Positions 11,436 to 23,705 of a DNA stretch of 64,000 nt are shown in pieces. Origin of the DNA: Cytidiella melzeri. Lineage: Eukaryota; Basidiomycota; Agaricomycetes; Polyporales; Irpicaceae. The stretch lies in assembly GCA_022592445.1 (NCBI GenBank), contig JABYQR010000197.1, forward strand, positions 20,775-84,774, in the 5' to 3' direction. The notes below the pieces were generated by a model, which saw only the letters and a list, made by a program, of their open reading frames with translations, searched no databases and was not told the DNA's origin. The position numbers and the translations under genes were made by a program. The stretch's first letter is position 1, and the number at the start of each line of letters is the position of its first letter.

Positions 11436-14400
11436 ATGTTGCAATATTCAGTTCAACTCCCTCCTCTTTCCATCACGTCTTCAAAGCCAAAGAGCCGTTC
11501 GAGGACAGCTTTATCACCTCAACACCAGCAGCCGTCGGCCCAAGCGACGGCAGCGGCCCACGGTTCCTCCAAGCGCATCGACATGCGGTCTCCCACCTTC
11601 GCTCATCCTTCTTCTCCTCTCCCCCTTGCAAGCGCATACCCGTCGTCCCCATCAATATCCTCCAGCTCTCCGTCTCTGCCCCCAACGCCGTTGGTGCCTC
11701 ATGCTTATCCTTTCCCACAGACGTCCTCCCCTCTCGGTACGCCCTCCATGGCATCCAAGCCTATCCCACGCTCTCCTTACATCTCATCGGCTACTCTCCC
11801 CGTCCACGTCACTGCTACACGCTCTCCTCACCCCCTCAAGGCGATTCCACTGCCCAGCCCGGGCCTGCCGTCACCGATCGTTAATTCTCACGTCCGCAGC
11901 ACCTCGAGCAACCCCTCCTCGTTCTCGTCGTCGGTTCTCGACGTGCTCTCTCCTGGCGATGTGATTGGCGAAGGAATGGAACTACAAGGTGAGGTTGTGC
12001 GATGTGTGCCGATTACACCTCTCCCTTCACCAAATTTAGCGCTATCACTATCCGACACAGCAACGCCTTCTCAGCCATCGTCATCGATAGCAAGACCCTC
12101 TCCAGAAGAGCCTGCGCGCACTTTTGAGGTCGTGAGACGGCTGGGCGCTGGTAGCTACGCGGTTGTGTACCTCGTTCGTGAGGTTCTGTATCGTGTGCCG
12201 GATGAAGACCATTTCGAGGATGATGGTGCTGATTTGGACATGAGCATGGACGGACATGGTGACGCGGAGAGTGTGAGAAGCAGAAGTGCGGGCAGGGCAA
12301 ATGAGTATGGAAGAGAGTACGCTGTGAAGTTGTTAAGCAAGGCGAACCTCGACGCGGAGGCATTGGAAGCGCAGATCTTTGAGGTGCGTCATTCTTACTC
12401 AGTCGACTTCGTCTAAAATGCCCAACTGTGAATTTCCCGTTTAGGCTCAGATTCATCAGTCTTTACCGTATCATCCGAATATTGTGTCTCTCCATCGTGT
12501 CCTGGACACTCCGGCGTTTTTGCTTCTCGTTCTCGAGTTCGTGCCCGGTGAAGATCTGTTCTACTTCCTGGAGCAGGCGCGTGATCACTTCGAGCCTTCA
12601 ACTGCTCCTGTGTCTCCTGATCTGGCTCAGTCGCCGCCAAATTCGGACTCGGACTGTTCGATATCTTCGATCGAGACGTCACGCACACCGCCCACGCCAA
12701 GTCTTCTGAGCAACCTGAACCCGTCGAAGCTGCTCAGTCGGACGAGGCTGAAGCTTATCGCAAGCATGTTCGGACAAATGTGCGACGCGGTAGCAACATG
12801 CCATGAGCGTGGCGTGTTCCATCGGGATATCAAGCCGGAGAATTTCATCGTCACGGACGGAATGTTGGAGGTACGTGAGCCGCGGACGGTTGAGGAGGGG
12901 CTAGAGGAAATCGTGGTAAGGACGGAGAGAAGAGTTGTGGTGAAGCTTACGGATTTCGGACTGAGTACGGCGGATATGCATTCGGCGGATATGGATTGTG
13001 GAAGTGCGCCGTACATGAGCTTCGGTGAGTGTTTCTCGTCATCTTCATACGACGCAGGAAGCTCATGTGTTGTTCAGAGTGTCGCAATAACATACATCCT
13101 ACTTATATGCCCCGTGCTGCCGATGTGTGGTCGCTCGGGATAGTGCTGATCAACATGTAAGCTTGCTGTGTTACACTCGGTCATTTACTGACGATTTGTG
13201 ACGACGTGCAGGTTGTACCATTACAATCCTTGGACGGACACGACCGAGGAGGTCTGCCCATCGTTCTCCCTCTTCCGTCAAAACCCGACACACTTTTTCC
13301 TTTCTCGTTTCTCTGGCATGACTCCCGCCGTCGCGGACTTCCTTGCCAACCATGTCTTTTGTCTGCTGCCCGACCCTCACGACGACTCACCACGTGTCTC
13401 TGCACGGCAGTTTGGTGCATGGGTCCGTGATCTACCGGATCTGCTCGCGCCCAAACCAACACCAGTACACTCTCGCACTGGCAGTCTCGGCCGCGTTAGA
13501 ACGCCAAGCATCACCCTCATCAACATCGCCGAGATCCACGGTCACCGTCTTTCCAGCATTCCTCATTCCAGAAGACCCAGTCTTCGCAGCACTGCTGGCT
13601 CGAGAAACCCCAGTATGCTCGCAAACCAGCGATCAAGCCGGGCTCTCAGCAGAGCTCCTTCGCTTGGTCCTGCACCAGAAGAGCACGAGAGGCTATTCCA
13701 CGGCGCGGCGAGTGGTATTGGACTCGGCGTACTACCTTCGGTTCTTGACCAAGAAGGAGACTACGATCACGATGATCAGGAGCATGAACCCGATTCTGCT
13801 TCAGGATCGCGCAGCGCGTCGCAGGTCAAGCGCAGGAAGCGTGGAGCTCGCAAGGGCAAGGGTACGACTGCCGCTGTTTCGTCGCTGGTGCAGTCGCAGC
13901 AGGACCAGACCCTCGATGTCCTGGCGAGTGCGAGCCAGGCGCTTGCGAGAGAGATCAGTCGGACATCGAAGACGGGCAGCGTGTCGTCGCCTCTTTCCGT
14001 GACCAGCACGACCGGTACATCGAGTCTCCCGGAACGTCCGCTGCCTGTCGCTGCCGCGCCTATACCTGCGCCGGCTCCTGTCATCGCTGTGCCATCGATC
14101 ACGAAGAAGCCATCGAAGTGGAAGCTAGGCTTTGGAAGGAGCAGTTCAAGCAGTGTGTCTTCTACCAAGGAGGTTGTCCCTGTTACTCCCACACCATCGA
14201 CATCCTCGACTGTCAACAACGTTTCGAACCTCATCATGAGCCTCGATGCGCCCAGTTCGAGCAAGCCCGCCACACCGGCTGTGCGTCAGCATTCTCCGTA
14301 CTTGCAACAGCATGTGCCACCATCGAGCTCTTCCATCGCGTCGATTACACCTTCCCACCACGCGCCTTCGCAGAACTCGAGTGTGATCTCGCTCGATGAA

Positions 14401-15216
14401 CCTGCTTGGGCGCGTGGACGCCGAAATCGTGCCATTCGCTTGGCTGAATCCGGCGATGGGATGTGGGGCACCTCAACTGTGAGTGCCTTCGCCAATACCA
14501 GCCGCCAGCCGAATTCCAATCTTGTCGTCCCTACTCCTCCCGTTTTAACGCGACAGCGCGGTGTTTCCCCTGCCTCTGCCTCCCAGGTCTCAGTCATGTC
14601 TGCGTCCACCGCGTCAAGTAACTGGCGCAGCTCGATGTCCAGCTCGAGCAGTGCTGCGACGAGTTCGTCGGCGTTCACGCGCTACAGTAACGGAAGCGTT
14701 AGGAGCCTCTCGACGACCGCGACGAGCGTGTCGAACACGAGCTGGCGCAGCGGCACCAGCAAGCCGCCGCCGACACCTACGCCTCCCGTTGGACAGACGA
14801 TCAGGGCCAATGGGCGAGAGATCAGGTTGCCCGCCAATGTCAAGTGTAAATCTTCTTGTTCATCGACTCTATGCGACATTGCTGATCATAATACCGAACT
14901 TCCTCCCTCTTCTGATGCAGTCGTGGATGGACACTCTTGGGAGTTGTCAGAAGTACCAAGACAGCAGTACCTTGATCCGGAGACCGTCACGTTCAGCTCG
15001 CCACCTCCGCAGAGGAAACGTGCGCAGAAGCCGAAGAACGCGTCGAACCTCGATACTATCTCCGAACGGCCTGTCCCGTCGTCGTCGAAGACGGACGCTT
15101 CAGCGAGCACGAACGATCTCGGAGGAGGTAGTGAAGAAGGAGAGGGTTCGCCTCGGAAGGTGCAGAAGGCGCAAATCAACTCGCTCGCGAAGATGCTCTC
15201 GGCTCTCAGGCGGTAG
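11436..15216 (+). CDS. Ran1/Pat1- and Sks1-like serine/threonine protein kinase
   Basis: Protein kinase of the fungal Ran1 (meiotic inhibitor)/Vhs1/Sks1 (nutrient response) group. Exons 11436-12383, 12445-13024, 13078-13156, 13212-14845 and 14921-15216 give 1178 aa. A Ser/Pro-rich N-terminus is followed by the kinase domain at about 229-600: glycine loop LGAGSYAVVY, YAVKLLSK lysine, HPNIVSLHRVLDTPAFLLLV, EFVPGEDLFYFLEQARDH, HRDIKPENF near 441, DFGLS near 486, then ADVWSLGIVLINMLYHYNPW. An insertion of about 60 Ser/Pro-rich residues separates EQARDH from LIASMFGQMCDAVATCHERG. The last 580 residues are Ser/Thr-rich and probably disordered, ending QINSLAKMLSALRR. The fourth intron (14846-14920, 75 nt) keeps the frame open, so retention would add 25 codons. 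Start choice is the first ATG in frame and is uncertain. Confidence 0.88.
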
Positions 15217-17050
15217 CAGGAGCGTCGGCTGGCCGCCCCCGTCGTTGGAATTGCTACTGTGTGTTTGTGCTTCTTGCCTCCCCTGCCGTGTCTGATTGAG
15301 TCGAAAGTAGTTTGTAGTAGTATCTGTCGGCTGACGGCTGCGAGGTGCTCTGATGGTTGGTTCCGTCGTCGTCTGCTCTGTCCCACGTTACTCGCTCTCT
15401 TTCCGTAATGTCCGTCAATGCGACGAAGCTCCTCCTCTCCTTGACTCTAACCCTTTCCCCGCCCCGCTACCTTTTGGACTCTGCATTTGCACAATCGTCC
15501 GCCGTCACTTTGCTCCCGCTTCACCCACTTCCCCGCTCCTTCTCACGCATAATACGGTCTGTTTGGTGGTGGGTCTGTCTCTAGCGAGCTGATTCTTTTG
15601 TCGTCGTCGTCGTTTACGTGCAACAACAAGAAGCGGATAACGCGTTTTTGCGCTTTTGTCCTTTTACTACAAACCCGACCAGCCTGTCAAGCACCGTCAA
15701 GCTTCTTGCTGGTTGTCATCGTGGAATTCTGGAGCACAACCTTTTTTATCTATCCATCCCATCATCAAGAGACCACAAATCGGACGTTGGTTGTCTTTCA
15801 CTCCTTTTGGCTGTTCCTGTTTTTTTTTTCTGTTCTCGGTCTAGAATGTGTTGTCGCTCATTCAATATCTGAGTTTGTATTATATCTTGATTAAAGCACG
15901 ACGTACACGGTTTTATTATACACGTCGACGTGTACGGGGGCGTACATGCAACCTCGTACAACTATTTCTTATGTCTCGGATCCCTCGAGCTCCTGCTAGA
16001 TTTGTCTATTTTTTTTCTCAGAAGGGATTTCGATCTTGTATATATATATACTGGTGTACATACTATATATAAGTAGTGGATAGACGTACGACTTTTGGCC
16101 TTTCCTTTCCCCAAAGTTCCTCCCGCCCTTCGTCTTCGCACTTCGCACGCTAGACGCATACTTACATGCACGAATTATCGTTATGACTGCCTTTCTTTTT
16201 TTTTCTCAAGCCAATCATCGTCGATTTGACTCGTTGGGCTTTTTCTCGTTCCTCAGACCTCGCAAAGTAGACGCATTTCCCGACTTTCTCCGTTCTCTTT
16301 TTAGACTCGTTCCACAACCCAATTGTATCATTTTCCTTTTCAAATCTTCGTCAACGTTCTGAATTGTTACGGTTGCAACTCTCACATTCACTCATCCACC
16401 CACAAACACACACAAAAGTACCTCCGCTCGCGCGCTTTTGTATCCAAACTACGTAACTTACATGCATAATTAATCACCCCAGATTCGAAACTCTGCTAAC
16501 CTGACTTTTGTCACTTTTCTCGCGAGACAACATGTTGGGGGATGGGCGGAGATGAAGTAAACTCTGACGAAGGTTCTGCATGCATGCTGACCCCAGCGCT
16601 GCATAGGGTTTGGAAGATACGATAACGAAGGGGCGTGTAATTCAGGATCTGAAGCCGAGGATGTCTGCTGACCGGAAGACTGTACAGTGCTTACAAGAGG
16701 AGGCCAATGAGTATGTGCAGTCGGATCACGAAGAACAATACGACGATATTGATGTAGCAATAACGGAGGCTTGTTATAAATTACGTGCGTGTGTTCTTTG
16801 GTACAATGTGCATGTGCGAGAGTGTTTGTGGGTGAACGAGGCGAGATTGGGACTAGCTGGGGCTAGGTAAATGCAACAGTGCGATCTGCGAGGGTCGAGT
16901 GGCTGGTAATGACCGCTGCGAGGCTGATAAGCCTGTCGTAGAATCAGAGTTTGAGGTGAGATGGAATGCAGGACTGCCAATGCATGCTGACCTACGCATC
17001 TCTCCGCGAAGCCAAAAGGGCCTTTGGCGATGTGGGTTTGGATGATAGGC
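15217..17050. other. 3' UTR and intergenic region, no gene seen
   Basis: T-rich and TC-rich sequence with long T runs (15820-15840, 16005-16020, 16193-16208) and a TATATATATA run near 16038, typical of 3' flanking DNA. Frames at 16470-16870 are short and lack motifs. It lies between the convergent ends of the kinase (+) and cyclin (-) genes. Confidence 0.5.
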
Positions 17051-18073
17051 TTAGCCGTGCCCTCCTCTACCCTGCTGGCGGAACTCTGCATAAGCCATAT
17101 TTTGCTCCACTGTCGGCGGTTGTGGAGGTTCAGGAGATACGGTGGCCGTGTCAACTAGAATGGTAGACGCCTGAGGTGGACCAGGCGCAGATTGAGGCGA
17201 GGAAGGTCGAGATGAGGGAACTTCGTAATCCATATCGCTGTCGGACGAAGTGCTGCCTTGAGATTGCTCCCCAACGATGTAGAACTTGCCCTCGCTGTGA
17301 GTCCGTACTAGACTGGCGTAGTACTCTTGTAGAACTTCCCGAGTGCACTGGTGTGATGAAAGCCGATTTCAGGGACGACGGCGAAGCAAAAGTGCATGAG
17401 CTGGTTTACCACAAGCGACCAGTCTATCATGCGGAGGAACTCGCGCTCTAGCATGTTCAGCTCGCCGACCGGAATGCCGCCCACTTTAGCGTACAGATTG
17501 TTAGTTGAAAAGGCGTCGCATAGGGCCTTGCTTGAGACGGCGATGGATGTGATGATGAATCGATGACAGGTCAGAGAGGAGAGCGTGAACGTTGGGATTC
17601 GAGTACAGATTTGGTCGATGTAGTGCAGAGTGATGAGCAGGCAAACCCTCTGAACAACCAGTCATTTTCAATATTGGTGATCATGACAGAGAATTACTAC
17701 ACACCTCCGCCCTGGTAAATTGTACTATACGGCGAAGATAGTCCAGAATAGATATTCCCGGAGCTGAGCGGGAATGGAATCGAGTGACGGCTTCACTGTG
17801 CCAATGTAAAATGCAATTCAGATTGTGAGCAGGTGTGGAACTATGCTACCTGGAAGATGTAGTTTGTGCGCACGGTGATAGAGGTATCCTGTCGTTATGA
17901 GTTACAAGGCGTTCCAGCATGTCAGCTGAAGGCGTGTATAACGTCGAAGAAAAATCAGGAAATCAAGGCAACAGAGGGATCAGTGCCGTGAACGCACCGA
18001 CGAGTTGCACGAGAATGTCGACATCGACGTCCTCGAAGCTCTCCGGCAATCTGACCCTCTCTGGTTGTTCCAT
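17051..18073 (-). CDS. Pho80-like (PCL-type) cyclin
   Basis: Cyclin partner of a Pho85-type CDK; in fungi such cyclins couple phosphate or nutrient state to transcription and the cell cycle. Exons 18073-17998, 17925-17874, 17795-17705, 17649-17410 and 17347-17051 give 251 aa in one frame. The cyclin box is clear: ISILDYLRRIVQFTRAERVC, LLITLHYIDQICTRIP, FTLSSLTCHRFIITSIAVSS, KALCDAFSTNNLYAKVGGIP, ELNMLEREFLRMIDWSLV, then VLQEYYASLVRTH. A Pro/Ser-rich tail follows, ending EFRQQGRGGHG. ATG 18073 was chosen because it starts MEQPERVRLPESFEDVDVDI just before the box; the frame is also open further upstream to about 18160. It is divergent from RPL12 over 344 bp. Confidence 0.9.
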
Positions 18074-18417
18074 GCACCCATCGCCGTCGACAAAGCTCGT
18101 TAATAGACGGTGTTGACGGGCACAAGCACCTCCTCGGCCAGCAGAGTCAATGTACAGCACAGAAGAACTTAGAACAGTGACTCTCCAGATTTCCAGCTCA
18201 AGTCACCCACGGCCCGGGTAGCCGCAATCGTCACGCTAGTCACATCACATATGATGGGCGCTTTCGCTTGAAGGACGCTGTACAGTTCCATCAGCGCGGT
18301 CTGAACTTTATTTTGGCTATGCCACGCTCAGACTGCTGACATAATACACTCACCCAGATTCTGTAGAATACCGACCCGACCGCCCTTACCGTCGACTCTC
18401 CTCACCCTCCTTTCGCC
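18074..18417. promoter_or_regulatory. Shared divergent promoter, cyclin and RPL12
   Basis: 344 bp separate the start codons of the Pho80-like cyclin (-) and RPL12 (+). It holds both 5' UTRs. The RPL12 side is C/T-rich directly before the ATG. No clear TATA box was seen. Confidence 0.6.
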
Positions 18418-19098
18418 ATGGCCCCGAAACTCGTGCGTTTATGCTCCCAGTGTGTCGAAGAGATGGCTTTGCTAACACGATTTATACTCGATAGGACCCT
18501 AATGAAATCAAGATCATCTACCTGAGAGCAACTGGAGGTGAAGTTGGTGCATCCTCTGCTCTTGCACCTAAAATTGGTCCTCTGGGTCTGGTACGTGCTG
18601 CAACTAGATGACAAGGAACACACGAGCGCAGACTAATTTGCCTGACTCTACATGGAATAGTCACCGAAGAAGGTCGGTGAAGATATCGCAAAGGCTACTG
18701 GCGCATGGAAGGGTCTGCGTGTGACTGTCCAGCTCACGATTCAAAACCGTCAAGCCAAGGTTGACGTTGTACCTTCCGCATCCTCTCTTGTCATCAAGGC
18801 TCTCAAGGGTGTGTAATCATCATGTCACTTGCGATCGTGCTGTGCTGACACTGTTGCAGAGCCCCCACGCGACCGCAAGAAGGAGAAGAACATCAAGCAC
18901 AGCGGCAACGTCACCCTCGATGAGATATTCGACATTGCGCGCACGATGCGATCAAAATCCCTCGCAAAGACCCTGGCCAACGGTGCCAAGGAGATCCTGG
19001 GGACAGCGCAGAGCGTAGGCTGCACCGTCGACGGCAAGCCGCCTCACGACATCATCGACGCCATCAACTCTGGCGAGATTGAGGTGCCAGAAGAGTAG
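18418..19098 (+). CDS. RPL12: 60S ribosomal protein uL11 (L12)
   Basis: Cytosolic large-subunit protein of the stalk base, where it binds 25S rRNA with uL10 and contacts translation factors. Exons 18418-18432, 18495-18590, 18661-18808 and 18860-19098 give exactly 165 aa, the usual eukaryotic length. Sequence: [60 protein letters not shown], ending [11 protein letters not shown]. The first exon is only 15 nt, as often in fungal ribosomal protein genes. A pyrimidine-rich tract (CTCTCCTCACCCTCCTTTCGCC) runs right up to the ATG, consistent with high constitutive expression. Confidence 0.98.
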
Positions 19099-19386
19099 AA
19101 GATGGATGTAGGGCTGGCTATGTTCATTTGTTGTATTTCATTCATGACCATCATACTTACTCTACTTGGCACATCATGATCGCATTCGCTCTTGCACTGT
19201 AAGAATAGGACAATGGTATGATTGCAAGCTACCTATTGTCCCTGTTCATGACGGCAAACGGAGGGGCTGACCTGAGATTCTCTCATTGGTGAGTGCTCAT
19301 CGCACCACAAATGTAGTCGACCTCCGAGACCGCGCTGTTATTGGATGGCCTTGATGACGCTGCTGAAGGACACAGAATATCTAGGT

Positions 19387-20039
19387 CTACACTACAGACG
19401 TGCGAGCCCCCGCCATACGGTCTGCTACCTATATACGCAACGATTGGCGTTCAGCATGGGTATGGCTAAGCAAAAACGTATACGCACGTCACGAATATAT
19501 GGTAGCTGCAGCAGGTTGCCAATGAAAGGCAATTGTCGTAGGAATGTCAGGATGACCGGGAAGAAGTCCCTACAAACGTTCAAACAGCTTAGAGTAAGAC
19601 AGAGGACGAGCATAGCTCAACATACCCGAAGAGGTTCAGGAAACCAAACGTCTCGACTATGACCCCAATGAACGGCCACTTCAAGAACACCAGCAATATC
19701 CCACCAATGAAGCATGCCGTTCCTCGCAATTTCTGTTTCCGCGCAAAGAAGTAAAAGGTCTTTTGCGGTCCAATGATCAGCGTGAGGCCAGATAGGAATA
19801 GCAGCTGCAGACAGAAATAGTTGTGCGTGAAGTGTGCGGCACAGAGACAGCTGTGTGGACGTACGTTTCCCAAAGCGAGCAGCGCGCCGTCAAAGAACAG
19901 CATTACGCCCAACAGCATAAATACGCCTCCGAACGTTGTCAGAGCCACGCCAATCTCTAGGAGAAATCACCGCCGTGTTCAGTGCTATTGCAATATTGTC
20001 GCCGTGTATGAACTGACTTTGAGCATCTGTGAGCCACAT
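19387..20039 (-). CDS. GOT1: Got1-family Golgi/ER transport membrane protein
   Basis: Small four-helix membrane protein of the Got1/Sft2 family that acts in vesicle traffic between ER and Golgi. Exons 20039-20018, 19956-19865, 19804-19626, 19569-19488 and 19428-19387 give 138 aa, the normal length. It starts MWLTDAQKIGVALTTFGGVF and ends PYIRDVADRMAGARTSVV. Hydrophobic segments: GVALTTFGGVFMLLGVMLFF, LLFLSGLTLIIGP, ACFIGGILLVFLKWPFIGVI and VILTFLRQLPFIGNLL. It is convergent with RPL12 (288 bp between stops). The exon structure is intact. Confidence 0.96.
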
Positions 20040-20313
20040 TGTGAGATTCTTCCTCAGATTCTTAACGAGATTATATCGTGGTGGTAGCCCTTAGGGTTGT
20101 TGGACAGCTAGCGAATGTTCCTGTACCCTGTACCGAGCTATGTTTTGGTGTGGATGTGGTGGAAGTACGTGTCAAGGTCAGTGTGAGTTAGCGCCATGAG
20201 AGCCTGTGCTGAAACCGTTGCGATTTACGTATGGGTACGGTGCATCACATACTTCCTCTCAATGTGAACATGACCAAGAGAAATGGGTATATATCTCATC
20301 TATACAAGAATGG

Positions 20314-21465
20314 TTAAATTTTCACTCTCGTCCGCCAAGCTCCATCTAATCGATCCAACAAGGCCTGCACCTCCCTCACAGCAGTTTTCCGCTCCTTCCT
20401 CGCCTCTTCCCACTCACCCTCCGCGTTCAAGGCATCCAGTCGCAGCAAACTCTGCAGCAGCAGCTCGCCCAGCCGCGCATGTTCTAGCTTCAGATCTATC
20501 TGCTTTCCGGACTTCGCCCGCAGCGGCGCTGGTGTTGCTCCAGGTTGTGGGTGTGGTGCTGAGGATGTCGTAGTGGGAGGAGCATCAAGAGTAGCGAGGA
20601 ACTCGTCGACATCTGGTTGGAGCGTCTTTCGAACTGTATCCAGCTCGTTGCGGATGACAGTGATCATGCTATCTTGAGTCGGTCGTTCTGGTACAGTCTT
20701 TGCTGAAGGTACTAAGTTTTCGCCTCCCCCTATGAGCGCAATTTTGGACTTGTCACTGATCCCGTATGCGGAAACTATGGAAGAGAGTTAGCGGATGGCT
20801 ATGACGCAGTGAGAAGACAGGTGATTCTGTCGCAGCAGGCATACGGGGGCACGTAGGAACAGCGTGTACCGTACGACATGGGAAGTTTGAATGCAATGGA
20901 ACATGGAAGGAATTGCTGGAGTGATCGTGAATAGAGAACATTGTGGAACAACACATGGTGATCGGAGAAGCATAAAACGACACATGGGGATACAGGATAC
21001 TACTCACTAGGCGCATTATCGTCTTTCATGACCGCTCCGGCGTGCACGAGTTTGAAGGAGCGCACTGGAAGCTGCGTGTAGTCCGCGAGCACCTGGCGAA
21101 TGGCTCCGAGTTTTGTATCGGGTGGAGGGAGAGGAAAGGTGAGCCTTCAGCCATCGATTGAGGTGTGCAGAGTCCGAACGGAACCAGAGATGCAAAAACA
21201 CGAAACGGATGGTCAGTTGACTCGCGGGTGTATGAGACAGCAGGAACGACGAGCTGCGGTACAAGAGGGAAGCTCACCTCTCCTTGCCCCATTTGACGAC
21301 ATAGCTCATTCTTCTCTTTCGGATCTCACTGTAAATGACACCGAGTAGAAATAAGACGGCTGGGACGGCTGTGTAGTGGAGCTGTGAGTATGAGCTGTTG
21401 GGAGCATTGTAATGAAACATACCGTACTGGAAGGGCGAACTGGTGGCCCAAGCTGGGAGCTGCAT
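20314..21465 (-). CDS. Membrane-anchored ubiquitin-like/BAG-domain Hsp70 co-chaperone
   Basis: Predicted nucleotide-exchange factor for Hsp70, similar in layout to S. pombe Bag101/Bag102 and S. cerevisiae Snl1. Exons 21465-21278, 21144-21008 and 20774-20314 give 261 aa. An N-terminal membrane segment (YTAVPAVLFLLGVIYSEIRK, about residues 31-50) is followed by a ubiquitin-like region (YVVKWGKERLTFPLPPPDTK, FKLVHAGAVMKDDNAPISAY, GISDKSKIALIGG). The BAG region lies in the last 110 residues, with helices RNELDTVRKTLQPDVDEFLA and LGELLLQSLLRLDALNAEGE. The charged N-terminal side and basic stop-transfer EIRKRR suggest an ER or nuclear-envelope anchor facing the cytosol; that is inference. Confidence 0.87.
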
Positions 21466-21828
21466 GCACGGACGCTATGTAACAGTTGCTACTCACAGGC
21501 ACGCCACAGCTGGCTTTGGATGGAGCACAAAATTGAGGGTCACAACTCAGGATGGCGCCGTGCGGGTCCTGCCCGTTTCTTATCTTTATACTTACCTGCA
21601 TACAAACAGAGTTGTAACTCTTATTAGAGCAGACTACAACCGGTTTGTTACCGAAGCTTTATAAAACGGAGCAGCCAAGGCCCGCTTTTACGGCCACAAT
21701 TGATGTCATAGCCTATTTCTAATCTGTACCACCAAAATCTCCTTTCCCTCCCACTCTCAACCGTCGGCTCACTCCCTTCATCCAACGCCCCCGACACAGG
21801 ATTGTTGCCGTCGCCGTCGTTGAACGAG
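21466..21828. promoter_or_regulatory. Divergent promoter, BAG protein and PBS2
   Basis: 363 bp between the two start codons. CT-rich blocks (CTCCTTTCCCTCCCACTCTC near 21739) precede the PBS2 start, as before other genes in this window. No other motif stands out. Confidence 0.5.
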
Positions 21829-23705
21829 ATGCCTCAAGTCTCCTCACCCTCCGATGCTGGCTTCCCGCGCCAGCCCATCACCCGAAACACTACGGCCCCT
21901 GCTAGGTCAACAGTGGCAGGATTGCTCGCCAACCGAAAGCCGATGGCATCCACGCCCATACCTCCTTCATTGCAGGCCAAAATGGATGCTGTATGCCCTT
22001 TCTCTACTTCATAATTTACTGCTGTATCTCATCTTTGTGATCGCGAATCAGATGGTCGCGCGAAGTGCGCAGTCTCAACAAGCAGAAAATCCAGTCGACG
22101 CCGCCGCAAAGGCTATGGGAAGGATGAGCATGGGGCCACCACACCCTGCGCTTAGGTCTGCTGCATCGGCACCCTCGGGTAGGGGCTTGAGTATGGGTGG
22201 ATTGGCAGCCCGAAGAGCAGGCGCGCAGGCCCCCAAACTGCATGTCAAAGACATCTCAAAAGACATGCCGCTACATCTACCCCCGGGTGGTGGCCCAAGT
22301 GGCGCTGGGCTTGGTGTAGGACGACCACAAATGGATGACGGTCCTCGGAGGTCACCACAAGCAAACTGGGGTGGCACACCGTTTGCGAACTTCGGCAAAA
22401 TCGTGTATGTTTGCATTGCATGTCCAATTCACCCTCAACCTTATATCATTTTCAGCGATCCATCAGGTGCGTTGAACTTTGCCGGAAAGGCCGTTTTGCA
22501 TGCCAAGGGCGTCGATTTCTCGAATGGATCGTCGTTCGCGATCAACATGAGTCAGCTGCAGCTTGAAGAGGAGCTTGGGCGAGGGAATTATGGCACGGTC
22601 AAAAGGGTTCTGCACAAGCCGACTAAAGTGCATATGGCGATGAAGGCGAGTGGCCTTCTACTTTCCAGCTAGTATTTGCTCATCTGTCTACAGGAAATCC
22701 GCCTTGAGTTGGAAGACGCGAAGTTGGACGCTATCATCATGGAACTAGATATCTTGCACCGAGCGGCTGCACCAGAAATAGTAGACTTCTATGGGGCCTT
22801 TTTCATCGAATCGTAAGCTTCCCCCATATCTTTGTGTTCATTTTCTTACCGCTCTTCAGCTGCGTTTATTATTGTATGGAATACATGGACGCAGGGTCTC
22901 TCGATAAACTCGAGGGTGATGGCATACGAGAAGACGTCCTCGGTCGTATCACAGGCAGCATGGTCCGTGGCTTGAGGTTCTTGAAAGACAAAATGCAAAT
23001 CATCCACCGCGGTATGTCTTTTTCCTACACTGATTGAAACGCGTGCTCAAGGTTTATGCCCAGATGTTAAACCGACAAATGTGCTAGTTAACAAGAAAGG
23101 CGAAGTGAAGCTTTGTGACTTCGGAGTATCCGGGCAGTTGGAGAAGTCCTTGGCAAAGACAAATATCGGGTGCCAGAGCTATATGGCGGTAAGCTTTGGC
23201 AGGTTGATCGGTAAACTCGTCCCGACTAACTCACATGATTAAGCCTGAGCGCATACGGGGCGAATCGCAGAATAACATTGGAACGTACACGGTGTCGTCG
23301 GACGTGTGGTCTTTGGGATTGTCTATGATCGAAATGGCATTGGGTCGTTACCCATATCCGCCTACAAGCTACGAGAATGTCTTCGCACAGCTAAGTGCTA
23401 TTGTGCATGGCGATCCTCCGGAGCTCCCAGAGGAGGGTTATTCGGACGATGCCAGGGATTTCGTCGCTCGATGCCTTCACCGACTTCCGGAGATGAGAGC
23501 AACATATGCCGAGCTCTTGGTATGCCTGCCTTCACAATTTATGAAGTCCTTCCGTTAACCAGTGTCTTCGTTCGTTTGTCAGGAACATCCTTTCCTTATA
23601 GCAGACAGTGAGAGAGAAGTAGATATGGTTGGCTGGGTTGCAAGCGCAGTGGAATTCCGCGATAACAAGCAGCATCAAGCACAAACTGCATCTCAGGAAC
23701 AGTGA
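21829..23705 (+). CDS. PBS2: MAP kinase kinase of the HOG osmostress pathway
   Basis: Dual-specificity MAPKK that phosphorylates the Hog1 p38-type kinase. Exons 21829-21990, 22052-22404, 22456-22645, 22694-22812, 22860-23011, 23064-23188, 23244-23519 and 23583-23705 give 499 aa. The N-terminus holds PITRNTTAPARSTVAGLLAN and a low-complexity region. The kinase domain starts at about 205: GRGNYGTVKRV, AMKEIRLELEDAKLDAIIME, CMEYMDAGSLDKL, HRDVKPTNVL near 325, DFGVSG near 344, activation segment SLAKTNIG (Ser and Thr of the S-x-x-x-T pair present), then PERI and SDVWSLG. GLSMIEMALGRYPYPP and the PBS2-like NVFAQLSAIVHGDPPELP follow. The intron at 22646-22693 uses a GC donor. Confidence 0.94.
22646..22693 (+). 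other. GC-AG intron in PBS2
   Basis: The exon ends ...GCGATGAAG, the intron starts GCGAGT and ends CTACAG, and the next exon resumes GAAATCCGCC. This join restores the invariant kinase stretch AMKEIRLELE. No GT donor nearby keeps the frame, so a GC-AG intron is the only reasonable reading. Confidence 0.9.

Noticed and set aside
10662..11884. Three overlapping plus-strand frames of about 200 codons before and over the kinase start
   Set aside because: Composition is dictated by the C/T bias; no domain and no intron-linked continuation, and the kinase frame explains 11436 onward.
22016..22416. Minus-strand frames over PBS2 exon 2
   Set aside because: Antisense shadows of a low-complexity coding exon.
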